Shown: piece by piece, positions 1-9,586 of the stretch
How the letters are laid out: each line of letters opens with the position of its first letter
How positions within the stretch are numbered: the first letter of the stretch is position 1
Assembly: GCA_045105615.1 (NCBI GenBank)
Contig: JBGCDS010000009.1
Location: 1-64,000 of the forward strand
Direction of reading: 5' to 3'
DNA: 64,000 nucleotides
Source of the DNA: UBA1858 sp045105615
GTDB taxonomy: Bacteria; Pseudomonadota; Gammaproteobacteria; UBA4575
Notes under the pieces: generated by a model
The model's input: the letters and a program-made list of their open reading frames with translations, nothing else
The model's database searches: none
Told to the model about the DNA's origin: nothing
Program-made: the position numbers and the translations under genes

Positions 1-1425
1 CCATTCTTCCAGCCTAACAAAGAACAGTTCTTGGAATATGATGTTACAAAGTTGATTTATACCTTAATCAACACCAAGAAACCGGTAGTCGGACTAATGT
101 CAAAAGTCCCTATGTTTTCTTCGTTTGATATTGAAACTCAAAAAATTCGTGATCCATGGGCTATCACAACTCAACTTCAACAGTTATTTGAAGTGAAGAA
201 TATTGATTTTACTGAAACCGAGTTTGATGAAGATCTAGAGCTTTTGATGTTGGTGCATCCTAAAGACCTAAGTAAGAAAACTTTGTATGCTATTGATCAG
301 TACGTCATGAATGGCGGCAACCTTATCGTTTATGTTGATCCCTATGCCGAAGCCGATGTGCCTCCAGTGAATCCTAATTCACCAATAGAAGCATCTGGTG
401 TGCGTAGTTCAAATCTTAAGTTGTTATTTGATGCCTGGGGAATAGATTATTCACCTGCTGCTGTGGTTGGTGATCGTAAATACGCCTTAACTGTTGATGT
501 GGGCAATGGGCAACAAGAACGACACTATGCAATTCTTGGCTTAGATAAAGAAGCATTCCAGGAAGATGATGTCACTACGTCTAGTTTGGATTTGATAACT
601 GTGGCTATGGCGGGATCAGTGAAGCCTAAAGAGGGCGCTGATGTCACCTTTGAGCCATTAATACATTCAAGTAATGAAGCCGTTCATTTTGAAAGCTCTA
701 AGTTTAGATTCTTACCTAAAGTCTCTAGCCTCTCTGAAAACTACACACCGACTAATGAAGAGTACGTTATTGCCGGTCGTTTTCAAATGCAACCTAATTC
801 TGCGTTTCCTGAAGGTGTTCCCGAAGGTGCGGCTGATAGTCAGGGGCATATGACAAAGGCTGCTAATACGGTGAACGTAATTGTTGTGACTGATGTAGAC
901 ATGCTGACAGATCGTATGTGGGTCAACGTGCAGGATTTCTTGGGTCAAAAAATTACTGATGCCTGGGCATCTAATGGTGATTTCGCTGTTAATGCTGTGG
1001 ATAATTTATTGGGTAGTTCTGATCTTATTAGTGTACGTGGTCGTGCCACAGCAACCAAACCTTTCACACGCGTAGAACAGTTACGTAGAGAGGCGGATGA
1101 TCAATTCCGTACTCAAGAGCAGATTTTACAAAATAAGCTAAGAGGTGCAGAACAAAAAATTGCACAGTTGCAATCTCAGCGTGATGATCAAAGCTCAACT
1201 ATTTTAAGTCCCGAGCAAAGTGCAGAGATACAACGCTTCCAGGGTGAAAAGTTGCAAGTCAGAAAAGATTTAAGAAAAGTCCGCCATGAGTTGGATAAAA
1301 ATATTCAAAGTCTAGGTTCTTGGTTGAAGGCAATCAATATTGGTTTAATGCCAATTATCTTAACTATTCTTGCGCTAGTGTTATCAGCAGTGCGCATTAA
1401 GAAGCGAGTACAACAGCGCGTATAA
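1..1425 (+). CDS. GldG-like ABC-transport auxiliary protein, 3' part
   Basis: The reading frame is open from base 1 (first codons Pro-Phe-Phe-Gln), so the gene starts left of the window; the TTG at 31 is internal. The visible 474 residues resemble the periplasmic part of GldG / ABC_transp_aux proteins: an alpha/beta region containing NGGNLIVYVDPYAE, then a long charged coiled-coil segment (about residues 360-430) and one C-terminal membrane helix (LMPIILTILALVLSAV) with a basic tail. This matches the topology of GldG partners of ABC-2 type exporters. The next gene, a DUF4340 protein 4 bp downstream, is the usual companion, so an ATPase and a permease probably lie just upstream. The transported substrate is unknown. 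Family call is fairly sure; function is inferred. Confidence 0.8.
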   Translation, partial: PFFQPNKEQFLEYDVTKLIYTLINTKKPVVGLMSKVPMFSSFDIETQKIRDPWAITTQLQQLFEVKNIDFTETEFDEDLELLMLVHPKDLSKKTLYAIDQYVMNGGNLIVYVDPYAEADVPPVNPNSPIEASGVRSSNLKLLFDAWGIDYSPAAVVGDRKYALTVDVGNGQQERHYAILGLDKEAFQEDDVTTSSLDLITVAMAGSVKPKEGADVTFEPLIHSSNEAVHFESSKFRFLPKVSSLSENYTPTNEEYVIAGRFQMQPNSAFPEGVPEGAADSQGHMTKAANTVNVIVVTDVDMLTDRMWVNVQDFLGQKITDAWASNGDFAVNAVDNLLGSSDLISVRGRATATKPFTRVEQLRREADDQFRTQEQILQNKLRGAEQKIAQLQSQRDDQSSTILSPEQSAEIQRFQGEKLQVRKDLRKVRHELDKNIQSLGSWLKAINIGLMPIILTILALVLSAVRIKKRVQQRV

Positions 1426-1429
1426 AACT

Positions 1430-2473
1430 ATGAATACAAAGTCTCTCATTATATTAATAATCTTCTTGCTTGCTGGTGCCGGCGCATATTTTTTTTCTAC
1501 CGCAAAAAATAGTGTAAATACCTCTGAGAGTATTGGGGCTGCGATAGTGCCAGGACTTCAAGCCGTGCTAAATGATGTGACTGAATTACAAGTGCTTGAG
1601 GTGGGGGAGAAGGTTCTCGCCACATTGCAACGTAAGCAGAATGGTTGGTCCGTGAAAGAGAGAAACCAATATCCTGCCGATATATCTAAAATACGTGCTG
1701 CCTTACTAAGTTTGGCAGAAGCTAAGATAGTTGAGCAAAAAACATCTAACCCTGATCTATATAATAAATTAGGGGTTGAGGCGTTAACTAAAGAAGATGC
1801 GCAGGGTGTAAAAGCAATTATTACCTACGGTAGCGATAAAAGTGAGCTGATTGTAGGTAAACCCGGCCCGCAAATTAATAAGTCACGCTATGTACGTCTA
1901 GCTAACAGTGAAGTTAGCTGGTTGATAGACCGCAAGATTGATTTTAAACATGCGCCAGATTACTGGTTGCGTAAAGATATTCTCAGTGTTGAGCCCAATG
2001 ATGTCGCTGCAGTCACTATATTATTGCAAGACAATGCTAAGTTAGAAATTAGAAATAGTGGTGATGAGGAAGACACTTTTGAAGTGGTTAACCTGACTGA
2101 TCCAGCTTCGCAGGTAGTTGAAGCAGAATTGCACCAGGTGACAAATGCGCTATCATCATTTCAACTGCTAGATGTGGCTGAGAGTAGCAAGTTTGCTAAT
2201 ACGGAATCGATGATGAAAGTTGATTACCAATTAAAGTCAGGTGTGAATATTAAAGTAACAGCCTATGAAGTGGAAAAAGATCACTTTGCTGCACTAGATT
2301 TTGGGCTTGATAGCGATATTAGTGCTGAGCAGAAAGAAGAGGCTGAAAAATACATTGCTGGGTTAAAACAGTTAACGTCAGGCTGGGTATATAAAATACC
2401 CAACGTGACATACGACTCTATGAATAAGCGCGAAGCAGATGTGCTTGCAATTACTGAAGACCAGCTTAACTAA
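1430..2473 (+). CDS. DUF4340 domain-containing protein
   Basis: A 347-residue protein with an N-terminal signal anchor (SLIILIIFLLAGAGAYFF, residues 5-22) and a periplasmic body. The body has the DUF4340 pattern: repeated beta-rich units that include GWSVKERNQYPAD, a YGSDKSELIVGKPG strand pair, and SRYVRLANSEVSWLID. DUF4340 genes usually follow GldG-type genes in ABC export loci, and here the start lies 4 bp after the GldG stop, so the two are almost certainly co-transcribed. It ends 2 bp before the convergent purB stop. The molecular role of the family is not established; a part in an envelope ABC complex is inference from context. Confidence 0.8.
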   Translation: MNTKSLIILIIFLLAGAGAYFFSTAKNSVNTSESIGAAIVPGLQAVLNDVTELQVLEVGEKVLATLQRKQNGWSVKERNQYPADISKIRAALLSLAEAKIVEQKTSNPDLYNKLGVEALTKEDAQGVKAIITYGSDKSELIVGKPGPQINKSRYVRLANSEVSWLIDRKIDFKHAPDYWLRKDILSVEPNDVAAVTILLQDNAKLEIRNSGDEEDTFEVVNLTDPASQVVEAELHQVTNALSSFQLLDVAESSKFANTESMMKVDYQLKSGVNIKVTAYEVEKDHFAALDFGLDSDISAEQKEEAEKYIAGLKQLTSGWVYKIPNVTYDSMNKREADVLAITEDQLN

Positions 2474-2475
2474 TA

Positions 2476-3840
2476 TTATATCTTCTTAGCTTTATTAATT
2501 GCGTTGCCTATATAGCTAGCCGGTGTCAGTGCTTGTAATTCTTTCTTAGCACTATCCGGTATCTCTAAGCCTTCAATGAATTCAATTAATATCTGCTGAT
2601 TGATTTTTTTACCTCGCGTGAGCTCTTTTAATTTCTCGTAAGGTTTCTCAACATCGTATCGGCGCATGACGGTTTGAATTGGTTCTGCTAATACTTCCCA
2701 GTTATTATCTAAGTCTGAAGCTAATCGTTGTTTGTCAATCTGAATTTTATTCAGACCACGTAGTAGAGATGCACAGGCAATTAAGCTATAGCCAAACGCG
2801 CTGCCTAAATTACGTAAGACAGTCGAATCAGATAAATCTCGTTGCCATCTTGAGATAGGCAATTTTTCCGCAAAATGCTGTAGTAATGCATTGGCAATAC
2901 CATAGTTACCCTCAGCATTTTCAAAATCAATTGGATTAACTTTATGCGGCATGGTGGAAGAGCCCACTTCTGTGGCAACCACTTTTTGGGTGAAATAGCC
3001 GATTGAAATATAAGACCAAATGTCTCGCGATAAATCGATGCTGATAGTGTTAATTCTTTGTATGCCATGACAAAGCTCGGCGATGTAATCGTGTGGCTCA
3101 ATCTGGGTAGTGTAAGGGTTGTAGTGTAAGCCCAATGATTCAATCGTTAACTTTGAGACCTGTTCCCAATCAACAGCAGGGTAAGCTGTTATATGCGCAT
3201 TAAAATTTCCTACTGCACCATTGAGCTTGCCTAATAGTTCTATGTCATTCAATTGAGTGATTTGTCTTTCAATACGATGGCAGACGTTGGCAAATTCCTT
3301 GCCCATCGTTGATGGTGTGGCTGGTTGTCCGTGGGTGCGACATAACATAGGTGATGATGCTAATTCTTGAGCGAATTTTCTTAACTGTTCCGCAATATGA
3401 ATTTCAATATTAATTAATAAATCGCGACCTTCTTTTAACATTAGCGCATAGGCTAAATTGTTAATGTCTTCAGAGGTGCAGGCGAAATGAAAAAATTCTG
3501 AAAGTTCTTTCAGGTCGTTATCATCACTGACAGATTCTTTGAGCCAATATTCCACTGCTTTCACATCGTGATTGGTCGTTGCTTCAATTTCTTTGACGCG
3601 CTCTGCATCCGTCATCGAGAAATTATAGATTAAACCATTTAGTTTTTTGCGACCCGCATCAGTTAAGGGAGGGATATCGTCTAGTTCTTTGGTATCCGCG
3701 AGGCGAATCAACCAGGTGACTTCGACAATTGCGCGGCTACGAATTAACCCATATTCACTGAATATTTCACGAAGCTTCAGTGTGGCCTTGCTATATCGGC
3801 CATCGATGGGTGTCACTGCGCTGAGTGTATTTAATTCCAT
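2476..3840 (-). CDS. purB: Adenylosuccinate lyase
   Basis: Cytosolic enzyme that releases fumarate from SAICAR and from adenylosuccinate in purine synthesis. The 454-residue product has the E. coli PurB length and look: MELNTLSAVTPIDGRYS at the N-terminus, TSEDINNLAYA, the HGQPATPSTMGKE substrate loop and the superfamily signature SSTMPHKVNPIDFENAEG. The frame is open 36 codons further upstream, but I chose the ATG at 3840: it matches the family N-terminus and has a GGAG ribosome site (TGGAGAAACC) just before it. In E. coli purB follows hflD; here that link is broken and hflD lies about 10 kb away. It is divergent from fumC, another member of the same superfamily. Confidence 0.97.
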   Translation of the reverse strand: MELNTLSAVTPIDGRYSKATLKLREIFSEYGLIRSRAIVEVTWLIRLADTKELDDIPPLTDAGRKKLNGLIYNFSMTDAERVKEIEATTNHDVKAVEYWLKESVSDDNDLKELSEFFHFACTSEDINNLAYALMLKEGRDLLINIEIHIAEQLRKFAQELASSPMLCRTHGQPATPSTMGKEFANVCHRIERQITQLNDIELLGKLNGAVGNFNAHITAYPAVDWEQVSKLTIESLGLHYNPYTTQIEPHDYIAELCHGIQRINTISIDLSRDIWSYISIGYFTQKVVATEVGSSTMPHKVNPIDFENAEGNYGIANALLQHFAEKLPISRWQRDLSDSTVLRNLGSAFGYSLIACASLLRGLNKIQIDKQRLASDLDNNWEVLAEPIQTVMRRYDVEKPYEKLKELTRGKKINQQILIEFIEGLEIPDSAKKELQALTPASYIGNAINKAKKI

Positions 3841-3948
3841 GGTTTCTCCATTTTGCTTCGATTCTACTTCTAACATGCGGGGGGGAACCATTATACTACA
3901 GCCCATCGCAAGGTTCGCATTTACAAAATATTTAGAATAGGAAAACAC

Positions 3949-5328
3949 ATGAGTAGTGACAATTTTAGAATTGAGAAAGACAGTATGGGCGAGTTACAAG
4001 TGCCTAAAGATGCTTTGTATGGAGCTCAAACGCAACGAGCAGTGAATAATTTCCCTGTCAGTGGCTTAACAATGCCAAGAGAATTCATCAAAGCTCTGGG
4101 CTTGTTGAAAGCTTCTTGCGCAATGGCTAATCAAGAGCTAGGGTTGCTTGACCAAAAAATAGCCAGCGCGATCGTTGATGCGGCTAAAAAAGTTAGCAGC
4201 GGTGACCTTGATGAGCACTTTCCAGTGGATGTTTTTCAAACAGGGTCTGGCACCAGCAGCAATATGAATACTAACGAGGTGATTTCGCATATCGCATCGG
4301 TAGATGTGCACCCGAATGACCACGTCAATATGGGGCAGAGTTCTAACGATATTATTCCAACGGCAATCCATGTCAGTGCATGCTTAGCGATTCACGAAAA
4401 ACTACTTCCAGCACTTGAGCATCTCTCAAAAACACTACGTTCTAAAGCTAAAGAAGTCGATGGATTTGTTAAGACAGGCCGCACTCATCTTATGGATGCA
4501 ATGCCTGTGACTCTAGGGCAAGAGTTAAATGCATGGGCAACACAGATTGAAAATGGTCAAGCCAGAATTAACAATGCATTAACGTTCTTATATGAACTTG
4601 CTCAAGGTGGAACAGCCGTTGGCACAGGTATAAATGCACACCCTGATTTTGCAGATAAACTAGTAAAACACTTAACGGGATTAACAAACATTCCATTCAG
4701 CACTAAGCCGGATAAATTCGAAGCACTTAGTTCTCAAGATGCCGCTGTGGAAATGAGTGGGCAACTAAAAACAGTTGCTGTGAGCATGATGAAAATGGCT
4801 AACGATCTGCGTTGGATGAATTCTGGACCATTAGCTGGCTTAGGTGAAATTGCACTACCGGCATTGCAACCAGGTAGTAGCATCATGCCAGGTAAAGTGA
4901 ACCCGGTTATTCCAGAGGCAACAGCAATGGTATGTGCGCAGGTCATTGGTAATGACGCGACCATTACGGTGGCTGGCCAAGCAGGTAACTTCCAACTAAA
5001 CGTTATGTTGCCAGTGATTGCTTACAACCTGGTGCAAAGTATCAAAATATTGGCGAGCAGTGCACGCTTAATGGCAGATAAAGCTATCGATGGATTTACG
5101 GTTAATGAAGATGCACTAACCGATGCGCTCAGTCGTAATCCCATTCTTGTGACAGCCATCAATAGTGTGATCGGATACGAAAAAGGAGCAGCAGTAGCGA
5201 AGAAAGCCTATGCTGAAGGACTAACTGTGATCGAGTCCGCAATGCAGCTGACAGATCTGTCTGAAGAAGAGCTTGTCAAGCTACTAGACCCTACTCAACT
5301 GACGAAAGGTGGGATTCAGGGCCTATAG
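3949..5328 (+). CDS. fumC: Fumarate hydratase, class II
   Basis: Iron-independent fumarase converting fumarate to L-malate in the TCA cycle. The product is 459 residues, normal for FumC. Visible motifs are KDALYGAQTQRAV, GSGTSSNMNTNEV, the TGRTHLMDAMPVTLGQE substrate region and the catalytic-loop signature GSSIMPGKVNPV. The C-terminus (LTKGGIQGL) is intact. It is divergent from purB, with 108 bp between the two starts that must hold both promoters. Confidence in FumC rather than aspartase is high, from the GAQTQRAV and SSNMNTNEV segments. Confidence 0.96.
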   Translation: MSSDNFRIEKDSMGELQVPKDALYGAQTQRAVNNFPVSGLTMPREFIKALGLLKASCAMANQELGLLDQKIASAIVDAAKKVSSGDLDEHFPVDVFQTGSGTSSNMNTNEVISHIASVDVHPNDHVNMGQSSNDIIPTAIHVSACLAIHEKLLPALEHLSKTLRSKAKEVDGFVKTGRTHLMDAMPVTLGQELNAWATQIENGQARINNALTFLYELAQGGTAVGTGINAHPDFADKLVKHLTGLTNIPFSTKPDKFEALSSQDAAVEMSGQLKTVAVSMMKMANDLRWMNSGPLAGLGEIALPALQPGSSIMPGKVNPVIPEATAMVCAQVIGNDATITVAGQAGNFQLNVMLPVIAYNLVQSIKILASSARLMADKAIDGFTVNEDALTDALSRNPILVTAINSVIGYEKGAAVAKKAYAEGLTVIESAMQLTDLSEEELVKLLDPTQLTKGGIQGL

Positions 5329-5387
5329 TTTTTTAGACTGTAGAACAATGCCATAAATCACTGTAGTTACTTGGTTACAATAGGGTT

Positions 5388-7001
5388 ATGCAAGCATCTA
5401 CAGTGCTCCAAATTTTGTATCTAGCCTTTGTGGCTGGATTAAGTGCCTTCGCCTTCGTGCGATTGCATAAGCGCGTGCCTATTAAATACGAATCGCGTAT
5501 GTCTATTGGTGGCTTGTTGTTTCTTGCGTTTCTTGTGTTTGTCGTTAGCGCATTATTATTTCTTGTGTTTGGCATCATATTCATCTCCGAAATTACTCTG
5601 GGTGTGTATACCGCAAGCGCACTATTAATTGTCTGTAGCACAATGCTGTTACTTGCTTCTAATATCGTAGTGAAAGAGCGTGAATATTTTAGGCAGCTTG
5701 AGAAAAGACAAACAGAACATGATTCAAGTACCGGCTTACCTAAGTATCCTATCTTCTTGGAAAGAACTAAAAGAGCACTAGCAAAACACAGCTTAGATAG
5801 CCCTTATTATCCTGCTGTCATGGTTATCTTGATTTCAGGTCTGCGCCAACTTGATCGTCGAGTGGGATTTGGCGTGTCTGATTTTGTAATTAGAACAGTG
5901 GCACAGCGTATCCATGCCACCTTGAGAACAACAGATTATGTTTCCAGGTTGAATGAAAACTTATTCGCGGTATACGTGAATGATCTTAAAGAACGTGAGA
6001 ATGTTCATACCATCTGTGACAACATATTAAAAAGTATTAAGGTGCCGGTTCAAGTGGCCACCGAGCAAGCACCAATCTTTCCTTACATCGGCGTCGCTTA
6101 TTATAAAGACCATCCCTTTGATGAAGTGCTGAAGTACGCACAGTCTGCTGCATTAGAAGCCTGTGATCGTGGTATGGAAGTGATTGTGGCTGATGCTATC
6201 ACCTCAGTGCAAAAAGCCGATAATGACATTTTAACTGTGTTGCAACGTGGCTTAGAAGAAAAGTCATTCAAGCTTTATTACCAACCGCAGGTAGCATTAA
6301 AAGAATTAAAAGTTATTGGTGTGGAAGCGCTAATCAGAATGCCAGAAGAAGAGTGGTTATCCATTGGTACGGGTGAGCTGGTTGAGCTAGCAGAAAGAAA
6401 TGGGATGATCCATCAATTAGATTCGCTGGTATTTGAAATGCTATTCGAGCAGGTGGATAAATGGGTAGAGAAAGACTTAAAAATTAGAGTTGCTGTGAAT
6501 ATGTCGATAAAGAGTTTTAAGAATCACTCTTTATTAGATTACATTATTGAAACATTAGAAAATAATCCACGTTATGGTAAGCGCCTTAAAATAGAAATAA
6601 CTGAAACCGCCAGCCTGGACGATGTTAAAGAAATGGTCGACTTCATGAAGCAGGTTACGCCATTCGGTGTGTTATTTTGCATTGATGATTTTGGGACACA
6701 GTATTCGTCCATGGAGTACCTCACGCGACTCCCTGTCCATGAAGTGAAAATTGATAAAAGTTTTGTATTGAGCGCGCTAAGCGATGATGCGAACGAAAAG
6801 ATTGTCCGATCAGTTATTCAATTAGCCCATAGCCTAAACCTTTCTGTGACAGCAGAAGGGGTTGAAAACGAGCAGATGTTAAATTTCTTACGCTCATGGA
6901 ACTGCGATCAAGCCCAGGGCTTTTATTTCGCACAGGCATTGTCTGCAGAGGAATTTGAAACTTATTTGGTGGACTCTGAGTCTCAGATAATTAGTGCTTA
7001 G
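5388..7001 (+). CDS. Membrane GGDEF (degenerate) - EAL protein
   Basis: A 537-residue protein with about three N-terminal membrane helices (residues 5-24, about 40-65, 68-88), a GGDEF-type domain (about 100-270) and an EAL domain (about 280-530). The GGDEF signature is lost: the position reads RLNENLFAVYV, so cyclase activity is unlikely. The EAL domain keeps its key parts: EALIRM, ITETASLDD, DDFGTQYSSMEYL and TAEGVENE, so c-di-GMP phosphodiesterase activity is plausible. The degenerate GGDEF domain may act as a regulatory module, as in other such fusions (inference). Two PilZ proteins in the window (26249 and 36039) are other members of the signalling family. Confidence 0.9.
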   Translation: MQASTVLQILYLAFVAGLSAFAFVRLHKRVPIKYESRMSIGGLLFLAFLVFVVSALLFLVFGIIFISEITLGVYTASALLIVCSTMLLLASNIVVKEREYFRQLEKRQTEHDSSTGLPKYPIFLERTKRALAKHSLDSPYYPAVMVILISGLRQLDRRVGFGVSDFVIRTVAQRIHATLRTTDYVSRLNENLFAVYVNDLKERENVHTICDNILKSIKVPVQVATEQAPIFPYIGVAYYKDHPFDEVLKYAQSAALEACDRGMEVIVADAITSVQKADNDILTVLQRGLEEKSFKLYYQPQVALKELKVIGVEALIRMPEEEWLSIGTGELVELAERNGMIHQLDSLVFEMLFEQVDKWVEKDLKIRVAVNMSIKSFKNHSLLDYIIETLENNPRYGKRLKIEITETASLDDVKEMVDFMKQVTPFGVLFCIDDFGTQYSSMEYLTRLPVHEVKIDKSFVLSALSDDANEKIVRSVIQLAHSLNLSVTAEGVENEQMLNFLRSWNCDQAQGFYFAQALSAEEFETYLVDSESQIISA

Positions 7002-7045
7002 TAGGTTTTGCGGCTTATTTTTTGGTGGGCCAGAATAATTAAAGA

Positions 7046-7060
7046 GTGCTGACCCCTTTA
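7046..7060. repeat. Third copy of the GTACTGACCCC element
   Basis: GTGCTGACCCCTTTA differs by one base from the right arm of the pair at 8782-8796. It lies alone between the GGDEF/EAL gene and gap. Three copies around one gene suggest a dispersed short repeat. Confidence 0.5.
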
Positions 7061-7244
7061 TCTTCCTTGTTTATTCCATGAACTCGAGCGCAGCGCTGGA
7101 AATTGAGACTCGATCCAATAAAATTGCAAATAGAGCTGTCCTTCAAGTTGCGAATTCTATAAAATTCTGCCCCTTATAAACGCTTGTAAAGAGTGTTTAG
7201 TGAACAGACTATCCTTCAACTAACCAAATTAGGGTTTAAGCTTA

Positions 7245-8693
7245 ATGACACTGCTTCTCGAAGAGGAATATCAGGCCAGCTGGCAAGAGCGCCAGACACT
7301 TGCAGAAACGATGCAGCCAATTATCGGGCAGCTATTCAGGAATCAAGGCATTGTAATTTCAATTTACGGTAAACCGCTAGTCAATGCTTCTGCGATAGAC
7401 ATTATCAAGGCGCATAAAGCCGTTAAATTACACGAAGAGAAAAAACTCCGGTTGCGTGAGATTCTTCCATTTATAAAAGTGTTAAGTGAAATGGACCTTG
7501 CGCCGGCAAGCATAGATATCGGGAAATTAGCTTATCGGTATATAAATCTTGATCAAGCCAACGGCCTTTCAAAGGAACAGTTCCTGGAAAAGGAATTGGA
7601 AACCATTAGAAAAACCGGTGATATTGAGAATAGAAAAGATGTTGTTTTATACGGGTTTGGTCGAATAGGCCGATTACTCGCGCGATTATTGATTGAACGA
7701 GCCGGGCCCAGTTCCTTATTGAATTTACGCGCAATAGTGGTTCGTCCTGGTAAAGAAGATGATCTGGAAAAACGCGCTAGCCTATTAAGGCGTGACTCAG
7801 TACACGGTGCCTTTAATGGCAGCATATCAGTCGATAAAGAAAATAAAGTGATTAAGGCAAATGGTGCCTTTATCAAAGTCATCTACGCAAAGTCTCCAGC
7901 TGAAATTGACTACACCGCCTATGGAATAAAAGATGCGTTAGTCGTAGATAACACAGGTATTTGGTCTGACGAAGAAGGGCTGGGTCAGCATTTACAATCA
8001 AAAGGCGTGGACAAAGTGCTACTGACGGCACCCGCAAAAGGCAGTATCAAAAATATTGTTTATGGTGTTAATCAAGACATGATAGCAGCGGAAGATAAAA
8101 TTGTTTCAGCGGCTAGTTGTACTACCAATGCTATTACGCCTGTTTTAAAGGCAATCAATGATAAATTTGGAATACGTAATGGGCATATTGAAACAGTGCA
8201 TTCTTACACGAATGACCAAAACCTGATTGATAATTATCACAAATCCCCTCGTCGGGGTCGTAGTGCACCTTTAAATTTGGTGATTAGTACAACAGGTGCA
8301 GCGAAGGCCGTAGCCAAAGCGTTACCTGAACTAGCAGGACTTTTAACCGGTAATGCCATACGCGTACCGACGCCGAATGTCTCGTTGGCGATCATGAATT
8401 TGAATTTAAACAATGCCACAACTAAGGAAGAGCTGAACGACTATGTTCGCCAAATGTCACTCAATTCAGATATGCAAAATCAAATCGATTACACGGCATC
8501 TAATGAAATAGTATCCACTGATTTAGTGGGTTCTCGTCATGCCAGTGTGCTTGACTCGCAAGCAACGATCGTTGATGGCGATCGGGCGGTTCTCTACGTT
8601 TGGTACGACAATGAATTTGGATACAGCTGCCAGGTCGTTCGAGTGATGCATGAAATGTCGGATATACATATACCTACTTTACCAATCGCCTGA
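7245..8693 (+). CDS. Glyceraldehyde-3-phosphate dehydrogenase, long form
   Basis: NAD(P)-dependent phosphorylating GAPDH of the approximately 460-480 residue class (like Pseudomonas PA3001), not the 330-residue glycolytic enzyme. An N-terminal extension of about 125 residues (including IIGQLFRNQGIVISIYGKPL) precedes the Rossmann domain, which begins at VVLYGFGRIGRLLARLL. The catalytic site is SAASCTTNAITP, and the C-terminus has WYDNEFGYSCQVVR. The extension is a family trait; its function is not known to me. The ATG at 7245 has only a weak upstream ribosome site. The gene stands alone, with dispersed short repeats on both sides (7046 and 8724). Confidence 0.92.
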   Translation: MTLLLEEEYQASWQERQTLAETMQPIIGQLFRNQGIVISIYGKPLVNASAIDIIKAHKAVKLHEEKKLRLREILPFIKVLSEMDLAPASIDIGKLAYRYINLDQANGLSKEQFLEKELETIRKTGDIENRKDVVLYGFGRIGRLLARLLIERAGPSSLLNLRAIVVRPGKEDDLEKRASLLRRDSVHGAFNGSISVDKENKVIKANGAFIKVIYAKSPAEIDYTAYGIKDALVVDNTGIWSDEEGLGQHLQSKGVDKVLLTAPAKGSIKNIVYGVNQDMIAAEDKIVSAASCTTNAITPVLKAINDKFGIRNGHIETVHSYTNDQNLIDNYHKSPRRGRSAPLNLVISTTGAAKAVAKALPELAGLLTGNAIRVPTPNVSLAIMNLNLNNATTKEELNDYVRQMSLNSDMQNQIDYTASNEIVSTDLVGSRHASVLDSQATIVDGDRAVLYVWYDNEFGYSCQVVRVMHEMSDIHIPTLPIA

Positions 8694-8723
8694 AGATACA
8701 AAAGGCGATAAGCCACGATTGTG

Positions 8724-8796
8724 AAAAGGGGTCAGTACCCTTTAGCTTCTTGGATCCAACAAATATTTTTTAATTAAAGAAGTACTGACCCCTTTA
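8724..8796. repeat. Inverted pair of GGGGTCAGTAC elements
   Basis: Left arm 8725-8738 (AAAGGGGTCAGTAC) and right arm 8782-8795 (GTACTGACCCCTTT) are perfect 14-bp inverted repeats, 43 bp apart. The left arm is itself part of a small palindrome (AAAGGG 7 nt CCCTTT, 8725-8743). The pair sits between the convergent gap and VPxPA genes. It could act as a two-way terminator, but it resembles a REP-type element because a further copy lies at 7046. No transposase is in the window. Confidence 0.6.
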
Positions 8797-8806
8797 ATTT
8801 TTTATT

Positions 8807-9586
8807 TTACCTTGCTTTTGCTCGACCAATAACACCCAGCCCCATTAAGGCTGAACCAAACAACCAAGCTGCCGCCGGAACTGGAACTACAGTTGCCGGA
8901 GTATAATCATAGGTCAAGGTAAAACGTGCACCACTAAACTGCTCAATTCTATTGGTTGTTCCACAAGAGGCCGTACCCAACGTGCAATCAAGCCCATTAC
9001 CATCAAGGGAAGCTTCAAGAAAATAACTTACAAAAAGAATAAGTGGTGTATTGGGATTAAAAACACCTAGCCTTGTGAACTCAAACAAATCATCACTATC
9101 TGTATAGGTTTTGGAGCCATCTACATCAATTGTCCATCTGCTTGTTAGCGGATGTGTGCTCCTGGTGTAACTTCCTGTTCGCTCAAAAAAACCTACGCGA
9201 TCAATATTTGGTAAGTTTAAAACAAAACTTGTTTTGTATTCAAAATCCGTTGAAACACTAAAGGGAGGTGCGATATCTTCGGGCCTCGAAATCCAAACAC
9301 CTCTAGCATCAAATTGGTAGTCAATATTCACACTATTTAATGTGCCCAAACTATTATCAAAACGTGTAAACTCCGGCCCTCGTTTACCAGCTTGGCTTAT
9401 CCTGGTTTCCACACCCACAGTGTTCACTGAGCATGTACCCGCAGGGCTTCCAGATTTGGGAGCCACACATGAAATAGACGGGGTAGCAATATTACTCAAG
9501 CCAAGAAACTCGGCTTGAGTGATGACTGCCGCATTTGCAGAAAGTGAAAAATAACAACCTAGACAAAATAATATTTGTTTTATCAT
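8807..9586 (-). CDS. Secreted protein with VPxPA/PEP-CTERM-like sorting tail
   Basis: The 259-residue product has a signal peptide (cleavage probably after LSANA, about residue 19) and a C-terminal tail in the order VPVPAAAWLFGSALMGLGVIG then RAKAR. A short proline-rich motif, one hydrophobic helix and a basic end are the layout of PEP-CTERM/VPLPA-CTERM sorting signals, normally processed by an exosortase. Between them is a beta-rich extracellular region with several cysteines and no fold I recognise. The protein is probably delivered to the cell surface or an extracellular matrix. No exosortase lies in the window. Flanking palindromes (8724-8796; 9627-9643) suggest an accessory gene. Confidence 0.75.
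   Translation of the reverse strand: MIKQILFCLGCYFSLSANAAVITQAEFLGLSNIATPSISCVAPKSGSPAGTCSVNTVGVETRISQAGKRGPEFTRFDNSLGTLNSVNIDYQFDARGVWISRPEDIAPPFSVSTDFEYKTSFVLNLPNIDRVGFFERTGSYTRSTHPLTSRWTIDVDGSKTYTDSDDLFEFTRLGVFNPNTPLILFVSYFLEASLDGNGLDCTLGTASCGTTNRIEQFSGARFTLTYDYTPATVVPVPAAAWLFGSALMGLGVIGRAKAR

Noticed and set aside
3647..3940. Plus-strand frame over the purB start
   Set aside because: Shadow of purB; purB has clear family motifs and a ribosome site.
7002..7244. tRNA or small RNA before gap
   Set aside because: No cloverleaf, T-loop motif or stable structure was found; only the short repeat at 7046.
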